This document shows, in pieces, positions 1 to 6,743 of a stretch of DNA of 15,891 nt. Every line of letters starts with the position of its first letter. The first letter of the stretch is position 1. This stretch comes from an uncultured Eubacterium sp. (lineage in GTDB: Bacteria; Bacillota; Clostridia; Peptostreptococcales; Anaerovoracaceae). The notes below the pieces were generated by a model that had not been told where the DNA came from, did no database searches, and saw only the letters and a list, made by a program, of their open reading frames with translations. The DNA is taken from the NCBI GenBank assembly GCA_937966095.1, contig CALCKF010000015.1, positions 1 through 15,891 on the forward strand. Reading direction: 5' to 3'. The position numbers were made by a program, and so were the translations under genes.

Positions 1-71
1 CATGATGCTGATTGTATCGGCGAACAAAAAAGTGGATAGATAGAACTAAAACACCCGCAACATAAACAGCA

Positions 72-111
72 AAGCCAGTAGAGGCGTAAAAATCTCTGCT
101 GGCTTATTTTT
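72..111 (+). terminator. Rho-independent terminator at the left edge of the mobile element
   Basis: A 12-bp stem (72-83 with 94-105, one G-T wobble) encloses a 10-nt loop and is followed by ATTTTTAT. It would stop + strand transcription arriving from outside the window. It lies just past the stop codon of the minus-strand repressor gene, but its T-tract favours the + strand. Nothing else recognisable is seen in positions 1-71; a short open frame at the very edge is too short to interpret. Confidence 0.75.
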
Positions 112-115
112 ATGT

Positions 116-625
116 TTAAATATCTTCTCTGTTTTTTATTTTTTTACTCAATTCATCAAGGCTCTGTCTTGTCTCAGCTACTCTGTCTGCAGGGAAATTG
201 TATCGCCAATGATCATACTCTGATGCGAGAATGCTGCCGCTTGTAAGTTTTGATTTTTTATCATACCAGCTTTGTAGGTCATCTGCCAGAGAACGATCAT
301 AGTTCGGGTGGTTGATATCCTGCTTCAAACATATTTGTCCGTCCAGCATAGTAACAGTAAGTCCGTAACGATCTTCTAAAGCAAAAAGTGTATGCATCAA
401 TCCTATATAGTTGTCGATGTCCGGAACTGTAATTGCTTCACTGGCAACATCAAAAATATAAGCCATATTATTAATCATGTCCTGCTTCGGTTTTCTGTTT
501 TCGTTTTCATACTGTCCAACACGGATTACAGCTGATTTCTCGCTGAATCCTAATTTTGTTCCCAGTTCCTGCTGAGTCATTCCTATCATATTTCGGAATT
601 TACGAATTCTTTCTCCAAAAGCCAT
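116..625 (-). CDS. XRE-family helix-turn-helix transcriptional repressor
   Basis: This 169-aa protein has an N-terminal Cro/C1-type helix-turn-helix at about residues 5-60 (FGERIRKFR, then MTQQELGTKLGFS, then VGQYENENRKP), the usual layout of XRE regulators. The rest, about residues 65-169, has no domain I recognise and may serve dimerisation or effector sensing. The start is supported by GAGAGG about 9 nt upstream of the ATG. It is divergent from the 53-aa and winged-helix genes, and repeats that look like operators fill the space between. By analogy with element-borne XRE regulators it probably represses that operon and perhaps itself; the sequence does not prove this. Confidence 0.9.
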   Translation of the reverse strand: MAFGERIRKFRNMIGMTQQELGTKLGFSEKSAVIRVGQYENENRKPKQDMINNMAYIFDVASEAITVPDIDNYIGLMHTLFALEDRYGLTVTMLDGQICLKQDINHPNYDRSLADDLQSWYDKKSKLTSGSILASEYDHWRYNFPADRVAETRQSLDELSKKIKNREDI

Positions 626-655
626 AATGATACCTCTCTTTCATACATGGACTTC

Positions 656-684
656 ATAATAACATATATCGTTATTTATTGCAA
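656..684 (-). promoter_or_regulatory. Promoter of the XRE repressor gene
   Basis: On the minus strand a -35 TTGCAA (679-684) and a -10 TATTAT (656-661) are separated by 17 bp. A CGTTAT half-site at 670-675 sits inside the spacer and resembles the repeats at 703 and 733, which suggests autoregulation. Confidence 0.65.
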
Positions 685-692
685 TAAAAACT

Positions 693-739
693 AAACAAAA
701 AGCGTTAGTTGACTATTGACTAAAACAAAAAGCGTTAGT
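693..739 (+). repeat. Operator-like direct repeat in the divergent promoter region
   Basis: The 17-bp sequence AAACAAAAAGCGTTAGT occurs at 693-709 and again, identically, at 723-739. The 30-bp register is about three helical turns. The second copy fills the -35/-10 spacer of the rightward promoter, so a bound protein would block RNA polymerase. A weaker third copy (AAACAAAAAGGTTAA) lies at 756-770. The neighbouring XRE protein is the natural candidate to bind here. Confidence 0.7.
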
Positions 740-744
740 ATAAT
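716..744 (+). promoter_or_regulatory. Near-consensus sigma-A promoter for the first + strand operon
   Basis: A -35 TTGACT (716-721) and a -10 TATAAT (739-744) are separated by exactly 17 bp. Transcription would begin near 751, ahead of the Shine-Dalgarno GGGAGGGG at 771-778. The promoter is overlapped by the duplicated operator-like repeat, so it is strong but probably repressed. Confidence 0.85.
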
Positions 745-784
745 TCTAATTAGACAAACAAAAAGGTTAAGGGAGGGGTTAGAA

Positions 785-946
785 GTGAAAGAATTAGATA
801 AGCGACAGGTCGAATATATGGCCAGAACAATAATGCCGGAGCTTTATGAATGCCAGGCAGTGGCAGATGCATCTTTGGAGGAGTTTATAAGAAAGTACTT
901 CGGAGAAGATGAAAGCCAAAAGGAAGTAATAGCATCAGGAGAATAG
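785..946 (+). CDS. Small acidic hypothetical protein (53 aa) of the mobile element
   Basis: The start is GTG at 785, set by the strong GGGAGGGG six bases upstream. An earlier in-frame TTG at 716 lies within the -35 box and cannot be used. The product is 53 aa and mostly helical in character (KELDKRQVEYMARTIMPELYE), with an acidic C-terminus. I recognise no family. It is the first gene after the repressed promoter, and its TAG stop overlaps the AGGAGG that serves the next gene, so the two are probably translationally coupled. Small helical proteins in this position in mobile elements are often regulatory or accessory, but that is only context. Confidence 0.7.
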   Translation: MKELDKRQVEYMARTIMPELYECQAVADASLEEFIRKYFGEDESQKEVIASGE

Positions 947-956
947 GAGGAAGTAG

Positions 957-1400
957 ATGGGAAAAAAGAAACAACGGGATCCACCTCCAAAATTTTCTAC
1001 AGGTGGAACATGGCATACACATCATGTGATTTTCTTCGATGACCTCCTTAATTCTCCGGCATATATTGCCCTCAGTGCACATGCCAAAGAAACCTATACG
1101 ATATTGATGCAGGAATATAAAGGGAAATATTCCGGTCCGACGATTATATGTCCGTATTCCACATTCAAAGAGAAAGGCATGAGACCAAATACACTGTCCA
1201 GAGCACTGCTCCAGCTTGAATGCTATGGATTTATAAAGATTGAACACGGTGGGCTTGAGCATCAGCCGAACAAATACACATTTGTTGATAAATGGAAAGA
1301 CTCATATGATCCGGCAAAGCTGGACGCCTTCAAAGAAGAATTTAAGGAGACACTTAAAAGAAAAGAACTTGCAAAGGAGCTAAAGAAAGATGTCAGCTGA
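957..1400 (+). CDS. Winged-helix DNA-binding protein, possible replication or transfer initiator
   Basis: This 147-aa protein starts at ATG 957, preceded by AGGAGG at 946-951. The N-terminus is basic. The core (about residues 20-105) follows the pattern of winged-helix proteins in plasmids and phages. It has an F-D-D-L-L-NSPAYIALSAHAKETY helix block, a CPYSTFKEKGMRPNTLSRAL segment matching a helix-turn-helix, and a wing (YGFIKIEHGG...NKYTF). This resembles the N-terminal fold of RepA_N and phage replication O-like proteins, but it lacks a second replication domain. The C-terminus (about 110-147) is a charged helix rich in K and E. It lies just upstream of a palindromic site array (1452-1581) that could be its target. 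It could equally be a transcription factor. Confidence 0.65.
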   Translation: MGKKKQRDPPPKFSTGGTWHTHHVIFFDDLLNSPAYIALSAHAKETYTILMQEYKGKYSGPTIICPYSTFKEKGMRPNTLSRALLQLECYGFIKIEHGGLEHQPNKYTFVDKWKDSYDPAKLDAFKEEFKETLKRKELAKELKKDVS

Positions 1401-1403
1401 ACG

Positions 1404-1435
1404 CATACGGTGTGGAATAAAAATCACACCGTATG
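1404..1435 (+). terminator. Hairpin after the winged-helix gene, probable weak terminator
   Basis: A perfect 11-bp stem (CATACGGTGTG, 1404-1414, with 1425-1435) encloses a 10-nt A-rich loop and starts 4 nt after the stop codon. The following GCTTATATATTA has only a broken T-tract, so termination may be partial, or the hairpin may stabilise the mRNA end. Confidence 0.55.
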
Positions 1436-1451
1436 GCTTATATATTAGGTC

Positions 1452-1581
1452 TAACGGAAGCGTTATCAAAAGGAGTTAAAAAATTACTATGAATAAATAA
1501 CGGATTCGATACCAAAGTGTAAAAACCGTAATGGCAATTAGTAACGGAACCGTTATCTGAACAAGTAACGAAAACGTAATT
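1452..1581. repeat. Array of palindromic TAACGG..CCGTTA sites (iteron- or operator-like)
   Basis: Four related sites lie in a 130-bp non-coding stretch: TAACGGAAGCGTTATC (1452-1467), TAACGGATTCGATAC (1498-1512), TAACGGAACCGTTATC (1542-1557) and TAACGAAAACGTAATT (1566-1581). The first and third are clear inverted repeats built on AACGG/CCGTT. A half-site in inverse orientation (CCGTAATG) is at 1526-1533, and a TCTAACGAAAG half-site is at 1688-1698. The core AAGCGTTA is shared with the operator-like repeats at 693-739. Possible roles are a replication origin of the excised form, a regulator-binding array, or an accessory region for recombination or transfer. The 351-bp stretch 1401-1751 contains only this array, the preceding hairpin and a candidate promoter; I see no convincing gene in it. 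Confidence 0.65.
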
Positions 1582-1649
1582 TGATGTTTGATTTTCATTA
1601 AATATACGGCAATGCAGCAAAAAGAGGCGTTTTGAAATGTAATAATGTA

Positions 1650-1679
1650 TTGGGTAGGGAAATGGTCGTATCTTATAAA
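1650..1679 (+). promoter_or_regulatory. Candidate promoter for the mobilization genes
   Basis: TTGGGT (1650-1655) and TATAAA (1674-1679) are 18 bp apart, about 70 bp before the 56-aa gene. The match is moderate and other weak pairings exist nearby. Some promoter is expected here because a hairpin separates this region from the upstream operon. Confidence 0.35.
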
Positions 1680-1751
1680 AACCTGGCTCTAACGAAAGAA
1701 AAATGTAAAAAAACGCACCAAATCGCTACAGTAAAACAGGAGGTGGTACCC

Positions 1752-1922
1752 ATGCCCAGACTTGGGAAAAAGGATAAGGCAGAATGGGCATATTTCATAA
1801 ATGACATTGGCAGACGTCAGTACAATGATAAATGCCACCAATGTGTCCATGAGTGCAAGCAGAGCTTCAGAGCTGTTATAGTTCATTGTCAGAAATATAA
1901 GAGCAAAAGAGCGGCTGCTTGA
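1752..1922 (+). CDS. Small four-cysteine protein (56 aa), putative zinc-binding mobilization accessory
   Basis: The start is ATG 1752, chosen because AGGAGGTGG (1738-1746) precedes it; in-frame upstream codons lack a comparable site. The protein is basic at both ends (MPRLGKKDK, then KYKSKRAAA). It carries C28, C31, C35 and C46 in the pattern CxxCxxxC-x10-C, which could bind one zinc ion. Between them is the conserved-looking segment CKQSFRAVIVHC. I recall similar short proteins beside relaxase genes in clostridial mobilizable elements but cannot name a family. It lies 141 bp upstream of the relaxase, next to the candidate oriT. A role in nicking-complex assembly or in regulating mob expression is inferred from position only. 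Confidence 0.75.
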   Translation: MPRLGKKDKAEWAYFINDIGRRQYNDKCHQCVHECKQSFRAVIVHCQKYKSKRAAA

Positions 1923-1942
1923 CCTCTAAACCCTCGGAGAGC

Positions 1943-2041
1943 GCAAAACCTGCCTGCAGGTTGCACTTATGATGGGCTTGCCTGTCAAAAGTGCTTTTGC
2001 GTTACTCTTGACAAGAGTAACAGAACCCCGGCTTGCGCCGG
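1943..2041 (+). other. Candidate origin of transfer (oriT) with four inverted repeats
   Basis: Directly upstream of the relaxase gene, four inverted repeats crowd into about 100 bp. They are AACCTGC/GCAGGTT (1947-1962), CAAAAG/CTTTTG (1986-1999), a 10-bp arm pair around one base, GTTACTCTTG/CAAGAGTAAC (2001-2021), and CCGGC/GCCGG (2028-2041). MobV relaxases typically act on hairpin-containing oriT sequences next to their own genes. The last hairpin is 22 bp before the start codon, so it could also affect relaxase translation. The nick site cannot be assigned by eye. Confidence 0.5.
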
Positions 2042-2063
2042 ATAATGAAAGGATGTGATTTAT

Positions 2064-3224
2064 ATGCAGAGAACCATAAGTGCGATGGTCGGCAAAGGCT
2101 CCGTAAATCACAACAGCCGTAAGTTCAAAGCCGAAAATGTAGACGGTGAACGGAGCTATTTAAATATTGATTATTGTAATAAAAATATAAAAGATGTTTA
2201 CCATGAGCTGTTTGATGAAGCTCTTCAGAAATATAACGCCAAACAAACAAGAAATGACCGGAAAATAAATGACTATTATGATAAGATTGCAAACTCAAAA
2301 CAGGAAAAGCCTTTTCATGAACTGATACTTCAAATTGGTGACAGAGATAACATGAGTGCTGAAAGTGAAAATGGAGAACTGGCAAAGCAGATACTTGATG
2401 AATATTTTAGTGGCTTTCAGGTACGCAATCCGCAGTTAAAAGTTTTTTCGGCACATCTGCACATGGATGAAGCAACACCCCACTTGCACATAGACTTCGT
2501 ACCATTTACTACAGGAAGTAAGCGAGGTTTGGAAACAAGAGTGTCTTTGAAACAGGCATTATCATCGCAAGGATTTAAAGGTGGCAGCAGAGGCGACACA
2601 GAATGGTCGCAATGGGTGCAGTCTGAAAAAGAGCAACTGGCAGCTGTGATGGAACGCCATGGAGTTGAGTGGGAACAGAAAGGTACCCATGAAAAACATT
2701 TATCTGTTCTGGACTATAAGAAACAGGAAAGAGAAAAAGAAGTAGAATTGCTCAGTACACAGATCGAACAGAAACAGTCTGAATATAATGCGCTATCTAA
2801 AAGGATAGAAAACTACAACACAGGCATTGAAGCACTCTCTTCTTTGGAAATGGAGCTGAATACAGGAGACAAATATCTTCTTCCCGAGCCTCAAGGTTTC
2901 ATGACTGCAAAGGCATATAAAAATAAAATTGCGGAACCTTTGGTGGAAAAATTGAAGTCAATGTTGAAAAGTACATTGGCTAAAGCTTTTGAAGCTTGGG
3001 ACAACTATTACAGGCTGAACATGAAATATGGCAGGCTGTATCAGGAAAACAGGGATCTTGAAAAAGTGAATGATAAGCTGTCTGAAGAAAACACTCAGTT
3101 AAGGGTCGAAAATAAAGATTACCGCCTGTTACAAAAGGTATTTGGGCGCAGTCAGCTTAATGAATTAGTAGAGCGTGCAAAAGCAGAAAGAAAAGAAAAA
3201 CGTGATAGAGATTGGTCAAGATAA
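2064..3224 (+). CDS. mobV: MobV-family relaxase (Pre/Mob plasmid recombination enzyme)
   Basis: This 386-aa relaxase would nick one strand at oriT and lead it into a recipient, using a conjugation system supplied by another element. Numbered from ATG 2064, it shows the MobV N-terminal motif HNSR at 16-19; the matching His of MobM (pMV158) is the catalytic nucleophile. The metal-binding motif is HMDE...PHLH, with H133, D135, E136, P139, H140 and H142. The C-terminal half (about residues 195-386) is charged and coiled-coil-like, with two heptad-rich segments. AAAGGA upstream favours ATG 2064; a GTG at 2055 is also in frame. It lies 18 bp before the serine recombinase gene, which suggests one operon. 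Length is typical for the family. The catalytic residues are intact, so it is probably active. Confidence 0.93.
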   Translation: MQRTISAMVGKGSVNHNSRKFKAENVDGERSYLNIDYCNKNIKDVYHELFDEALQKYNAKQTRNDRKINDYYDKIANSKQEKPFHELILQIGDRDNMSAESENGELAKQILDEYFSGFQVRNPQLKVFSAHLHMDEATPHLHIDFVPFTTGSKRGLETRVSLKQALSSQGFKGGSRGDTEWSQWVQSEKEQLAAVMERHGVEWEQKGTHEKHLSVLDYKKQEREKEVELLSTQIEQKQSEYNALSKRIENYNTGIEALSSLEMELNTGDKYLLPEPQGFMTAKAYKNKIAEPLVEKLKSMLKSTLAKAFEAWDNYYRLNMKYGRLYQENRDLEKVNDKLSEENTQLRVENKDYRLLQKVFGRSQLNELVERAKAERKEKRDRDWSR

Positions 3225-3242
3225 ACGAAAGGGGTTGAGAGA

Positions 3243-4739
3243 ATGACAAATGCAGTTATATATGCAAGATACAGTTCTGACAAACAAAATGAAATGTCTA
3301 TAGAAGGCCAGATTGAAGAATGCAGAAAGTATGCAGAAGAAAATGACCTAATTGTTCTGCAGGAATATGTCGACAGAGCCTTGACTGCGACGTCAGATAA
3401 AAGACCGAATTTCCTTAGAATGATTGATGATAGCAGAGAGAGGAATTTTGAAATCATATTGGTGTATCAATTAGACAGATTTGCAAGGAATAAAAATGAT
3501 TCGGGGTATTATAAAAAAATCCTGTCAGATAACGGTGTGAAAGTCGTATCGGCAAAGGAGCAGATAGCTAATGATAGTTCAGGTGTTATAACAGAGGGTC
3601 TGCTTGAAGTGTTTGCTGATTATTTCAGCAAACAGCTGTCAGAAAAAGTTCACAGAGGTATGTATCAGAGAGCTGAACAATGTAAATTCAATGGTGGCAC
3701 AATGACTTTTGGCTATGCCGTTGATAAAGACGGATATTATGTTATTGATGAAAAAACAGGTCCTGTTGTAAAAGAGATTTTCGAGAGAATTGCGGATGGT
3801 GAAACAGCCAGAGCCATTGGAGATGATCTCAACGAAAGAGGAATAAAAACTGTAAGAGGAAATAATTTCACAAAGAACTCATTGCAGAATATTCTTCGCA
3901 ATGAAAAATATAAAGGGATCTATACTTTTGGCGATTTGAGAATTAAAGATGGCGTTCCCCGAATTGTAAGTGATGAACTCTTTGAAGAAGTACAGCTTGT
4001 TATCGGACGTAATAACCACAGGAACAGGCCGGCTAAGGAAGAATATCTTCTGACAGGAAAATTATATTGCGGGCATTGTGGGCGCATAATGATGGGAACG
4101 TCAGGGACATCACATACAGGAGCAATATATCGGTACTATATTTGCAAAGATCCAGATAGAAAATGTGACAAGAAAAATATTCCGAAAGATTTCATAGAAA
4201 AACTGGTCGTAGATATTTGCAGAAAATCATTGTCTACGGAAATCATAGAGGCTGTTGTTGCCGCAGTGATTGAGAATAATAAGCGAGATATGGAAAGCCC
4301 TGAAATCATCCGTCTGAGAAGTGAAATAAAGGATATTGAAAAAAGGATTGATAAACTGATTACAGAAATTGAAGATGGCTTATCTTCCAAAAGGCTTACA
4401 GATAGACTGACGCAAAGAGAAACTGAACTTGAAGTGTTAAAGAAAAGTCTCAAGAAAGAGGAAGCGAAGCAACGCATAATAAACCCTCATACAGTCTGGG
4501 ATTTCTTGCATAAGCTAGCCAGAGGAACTATAGATACAATGAAGCATCAGAAAATGCTTATTAATGTGTTCGTAGATAAAATATATTTATATGACGATCA
4601 CTTTACTATTTATCTGAACAATTCAAAAAAAGGTACAAATACCAGTAAAAAAGAAGTAGAACTTGCAGAACAATATTTTTTTGAACCAAGTTCGGAAAGC
4701 ACTTCAGGCTGTGTACCAAATAATCCTCAAATGCGTTGA
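3243..4739 (+). CDS. Large serine recombinase (site-specific integrase/resolvase)
   Basis: This 498-aa recombinase integrates and excises the element by cutting four strands through a serine-DNA link. The N-terminal resolvase domain (about 1-150) has YARYSSDKQ with S11 as the expected nucleophile and R9 beside it, and the conserved DRFAR at 78-82. The central 'Recombinase' domain runs from about 155 to 260. A zinc ribbon follows with C276, C279, C301 and C308. A long coiled coil (about 350-395) is typical of large serine integrases, which use it to control directionality. AAAGGGG 9 bp upstream sets the start. All catalytic features are present. The stop codon lies inside the terminator hairpin. 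No separate directionality factor is obvious; one of the small upstream proteins could serve. Confidence 0.95.
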   Translation: MTNAVIYARYSSDKQNEMSIEGQIEECRKYAEENDLIVLQEYVDRALTATSDKRPNFLRMIDDSRERNFEIILVYQLDRFARNKNDSGYYKKILSDNGVKVVSAKEQIANDSSGVITEGLLEVFADYFSKQLSEKVHRGMYQRAEQCKFNGGTMTFGYAVDKDGYYVIDEKTGPVVKEIFERIADGETARAIGDDLNERGIKTVRGNNFTKNSLQNILRNEKYKGIYTFGDLRIKDGVPRIVSDELFEEVQLVIGRNNHRNRPAKEEYLLTGKLYCGHCGRIMMGTSGTSHTGAIYRYYICKDPDRKCDKKNIPKDFIEKLVVDICRKSLSTEIIEAVVAAVIENNKRDMESPEIIRLRSEIKDIEKRIDKLITEIEDGLSSKRLTDRLTQRETELEVLKKSLKKEEAKQRIINPHTVWDFLHKLARGTIDTMKHQKMLINVFVDKIYLYDDHFTIYLNNSKKGTNTSKKEVELAEQYFFEPSSESTSGCVPNNPQMR

Positions 4740-4769
4740 AAACAGGGCGTTTGAGGATTTTGATTTTTT
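4722..4769 (+). terminator. Terminator of the mobilization/recombinase operon
   Basis: A 13-bp stem (4722-4734 with 4747-4759, one G-T wobble) is followed by TTTTGATTTTTT. The left arm lies within the last codons of the recombinase gene, so the gene and its terminator are tightly packed. The right arm and tail are nearly repeated at 10450-10480. Confidence 0.88.
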
Positions 4770-4771
4770 GA
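4741..4771 (+). repeat. 31-bp repeat, copy 1 (terminator right arm and T-tail)
   Basis: This stretch matches 10450-10480 at 28 of 31 positions in the same orientation; mismatches are at 4747, 4750 and 4763. The core TTGAGGATTTTG is identical. It marks the right end of the recombinase gene here, so the distant copy may be the scar of a related element. Confidence 0.75.
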
Positions 4772-4820
4772 GATTCTCGCCGTGGTTCACAAGTGTACTC
4801 GTATATGTGTGCCTGAGTGC

Positions 4821-5000
4821 ATGGAAGCGAAAATGCTCCAGTACGCAGACTTCCTTCTGCAGGACTTTATTACAGTATTTCAGCGACTGTGCCGTAAGGA
4901 GCTTGCCATCCTGCCTGGAGTAGACGAAAAACAGCGATGGAACTCACTTGTCCGGAGAAAACAGGGAGCACTGCATCACATATTTTTGCTACTGATATGA
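4821..5000 (+). CDS. Doubtful small open frame downstream of the recombinase
   Basis: A 59-aa frame (starting MEAKMLQYADFLLQDF) is open here, with a helical, protein-like composition (e.g. QRLCRKELAILPGVDEKQRW). It has no clear Shine-Dalgarno sequence, and its end overlaps the replication-initiator remnant in another frame. It may be a degraded gene of the same older element. I cannot assign a family. Confidence 0.22.
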   Translation: MEAKMLQYADFLLQDFITVFQRLCRKELAILPGVDEKQRWNSLVRRKQGALHHIFLLLI

Positions 5001-5350
5001 CTGAAAACCGCCATACAAATACAAAGAACACAACAGAAAATATTATTACAAAAGACTATCCACTTCCGGCTGAGGCGGCGGCTATTTTTAAAAATCAGAT
5101 CCATTATGCAGCTCTCATATCCGATCCGACCTTTAAGAAAACTGCGGCAGAAGTGCTTGCAAACAGCTAAAAAAATATCCGGATAAACAAGAAAAAGCGG
5201 CCTTCCTCTCAGGTAAAAAAGCGGTTCCGCAAACTCAACATCGAACATATAAAATATGTTATCGATGAGCTCAGCCGCTGTAAATCCGATGTAGCACATA
5301 TGCGAGCCTTCCTGATAACGCTAATGTACAACGCTCCTGCCGGAGCGTAA
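4937..5350 (+). pseudogene. Remnant of a DUF6017-type replication initiator (C-terminal part)
   Basis: One reading frame runs through 4937-5350, broken by a TAA at 5168-5170. The first part (DYPLPAEAAAIFKNQIHYAAL) and the second (KLNIEHIKYVIDELSRC, then MRAFLITLMYNAP) follow the layout I know from the C-terminal DUF6017 region of RepA_N replication initiators. There, an 'IDYD-L' segment leads to 'HI-YV-D' and 'RNIK-YLL-A-L-YNAP'. The N-terminal winged-helix domain is absent. The fragment lies immediately outside the recombinase gene, so it is probably debris of another conjugative or plasmid-like element that was cut by insertion or deletion. Family assignment is from memory of the motif. Confidence 0.6.
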
Positions 5351-5415
5351 ATACGTATGTCAGGAGTACCTGAAACCCTATTAATTTTTAGAGCATCTTT
5401 GCATAAAGAAACAAA

Positions 5416-5472
5416 CGCAGCCAATGACCGCCGCGCTCGTCTTATAGCTCAGTAATTGATATATCAGATTTA
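5416..5472 (-). repeat. 3' block of the 397-aa gene: degenerate hairpin plus TTGATATATCA palindrome
   Basis: Positions 5416-5471 match 15831-15886 at about 43 of 56 positions in the same orientation. The best part is GTCTTATA..CTC followed by ATTGATATATCA..ATTT. In this copy the hairpin arms are eroded (CGCAGCC with GCCGCGCT), so termination would be weak. It lies 26 bp past the stop codon of the minus-strand leucine-rich-repeat gene. The equivalent sequence at the right edge of the window has a perfect palindrome. Confidence 0.6.
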
Positions 5473-5497
5473 TTCATACAATGCCGTAAGATATCCC

Positions 5498-6691
5498 TTA
5501 CTCTTCTCTCCTTCTGTTTATCCCGGCTGCCGTTGCTCCTGCTGCTGACATTATCGCAAGCCCTGCATAGAATGCAATGTTGAAGTCGTCACCTGTCTGC
5601 GCAGATCCGTCTGCTGCCGCCTTGATTGTAAACTCTGTAGAAGCCGTACCGGTTTCAGAAACGATAGCCAGAGTATGACTGCCTGCCGGCAGGGTTTCCA
5701 GATACTCCGCCTTTAAGATGACAATTGTACTGCCTTCCTTAACTGTATAGTCGGAAGCGTCAATATCTTTGCCGTCGACCTGGACTTTCAGGAAGTCTGC
5801 AAAAGCGGCGCTGGACGTAAAGGAAAGTCCGTCCTTACCACCTTTCTGCCATGTGCTGTTTTCTCCCTTTATTATCTTACATACGGATCCAGGCTCCTGT
5901 GTTCCGCATATTGTACAATCTTCACCTTCGCAATCATGGCCCGTCGATCCCGTACCCACTTGAGAAATCATCAGTCTGTCTTTATAACTATCCCACCCAT
6001 AATAAATCCTGTATCTGGAAATGCTTTCTTTAGGTACGATGATACGGAAATCGTCAGGAAGGCTCTTGAATATCTCCTGACCTATCGTTGGCGGAAACGC
6101 CGCATTGATGACTACGGTTTTCAGATTGCTGCATCCACCAAACGCATAGTCTCCAATATTTACGATATGAGCAGGAAGCTCTATAGATGTAAGCGCTTTG
6201 CAATTGGCAAACGCCGTATTCCCGATTTTTTTCACACTATCCGGAATTTTAACAGATGAAAGCGAACTGCATTCCAGGAATATCTGCGATTCGATATCCT
6301 CCACACCATCTGGAATGTTAAAGGATTTGAGACTGGAACAGTAAGCAAATGCTCCGGATCCGATTTCTTTCACACTGTCCGGTAACTTGATGTCTTCAAG
6401 AGATTTGCAATTTTTAAATGACTCCGATCCCAATTCTGTAATGATATACTCACCACCGTTTATTTTCCCCGTCAGATCAATCGCTTTAAAAGATTTTTCA
6501 TTATTATACTCTATACAAAGGTGCTTATTGGACGCTCTGACATTATATAGTGTTATGTTTTGGTCTGCGCTTGTCAAAGTTCGATTATTTGCGTCATAAG
6601 TCCAGTCATTGGTTTCCGCAGATACCCCTGTCGGCATAATGATCAGTATCATCATAACGCAAACTGCTATGGTACAGATTTTCTTCCTCAT
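5498..6691 (-). CDS. Cell-surface leucine-rich-repeat (BspA-type) protein with wall-sorting tail
   Basis: The 397-aa secreted protein starts at ATG 6691, preceded by GGGAG 9 nt upstream; an in-frame ATG at 6712 would add seven residues before the signal peptide. A signal peptide covers about residues 1-26 (KKICTIAVCVMMILIIMPTG). About five LRR_5 repeats lie at 80-220, each near 23 aa with the pattern S-L-x-x-I-x-L-P-x-x-V-x-x-I-G-x-x-A-F. A Cys-rich linker (CEGEDCTICG) follows. A beta domain at about 280-357 has the layout of an X2-like module common in Firmicutes wall proteins. The tail is QTGDD, a hydrophobic helix and RRREE, a non-LPXTG sorting signal. BspA-type repeats in other bacteria bind host or microbial surfaces, so an adhesive role is likely. 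Its promoter block is shared with the 1565-aa gene. Confidence 0.9.
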   Translation of the reverse strand: MRKKICTIAVCVMMILIIMPTGVSAETNDWTYDANNRTLTSADQNITLYNVRASNKHLCIEYNNEKSFKAIDLTGKINGGEYIITELGSESFKNCKSLEDIKLPDSVKEIGSGAFAYCSSLKSFNIPDGVEDIESQIFLECSSLSSVKIPDSVKKIGNTAFANCKALTSIELPAHIVNIGDYAFGGCSNLKTVVINAAFPPTIGQEIFKSLPDDFRIIVPKESISRYRIYYGWDSYKDRLMISQVGTGSTGHDCEGEDCTICGTQEPGSVCKIIKGENSTWQKGGKDGLSFTSSAAFADFLKVQVDGKDIDASDYTVKEGSTIVILKAEYLETLPAGSHTLAIVSETGTASTEFTIKAAADGSAQTGDDFNIAFYAGLAIMSAAGATAAGINRRREE

Positions 6692-6743
6692 ATCATTTTT
6701 CTCCCTTATCAACTGAGTATCTCACTACGCACATATTTATATT

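Noticed and set aside
716..784. N-terminal extension of the 53-aa gene from a TTG start
   Set aside because: The TTG is part of the -35 box, so the extension would lie upstream of the transcription start. GTG 785 has a strong ribosome site.
1632..1751. N-terminal extension of the 56-aa gene from TTG 1632
   Set aside because: ATG 1752 has AGGAGGTGG at correct spacing. The extension overlaps the candidate promoter and is rich in Lys and Asn without a pattern.
1..4937. Exact attachment sites of the element
   Set aside because: No convincing direct repeat links the left edge (1-115) with the interval after the recombinase (4771-4937). Serine recombinases may share only a 2-3 bp core, so it cannot be placed by eye.
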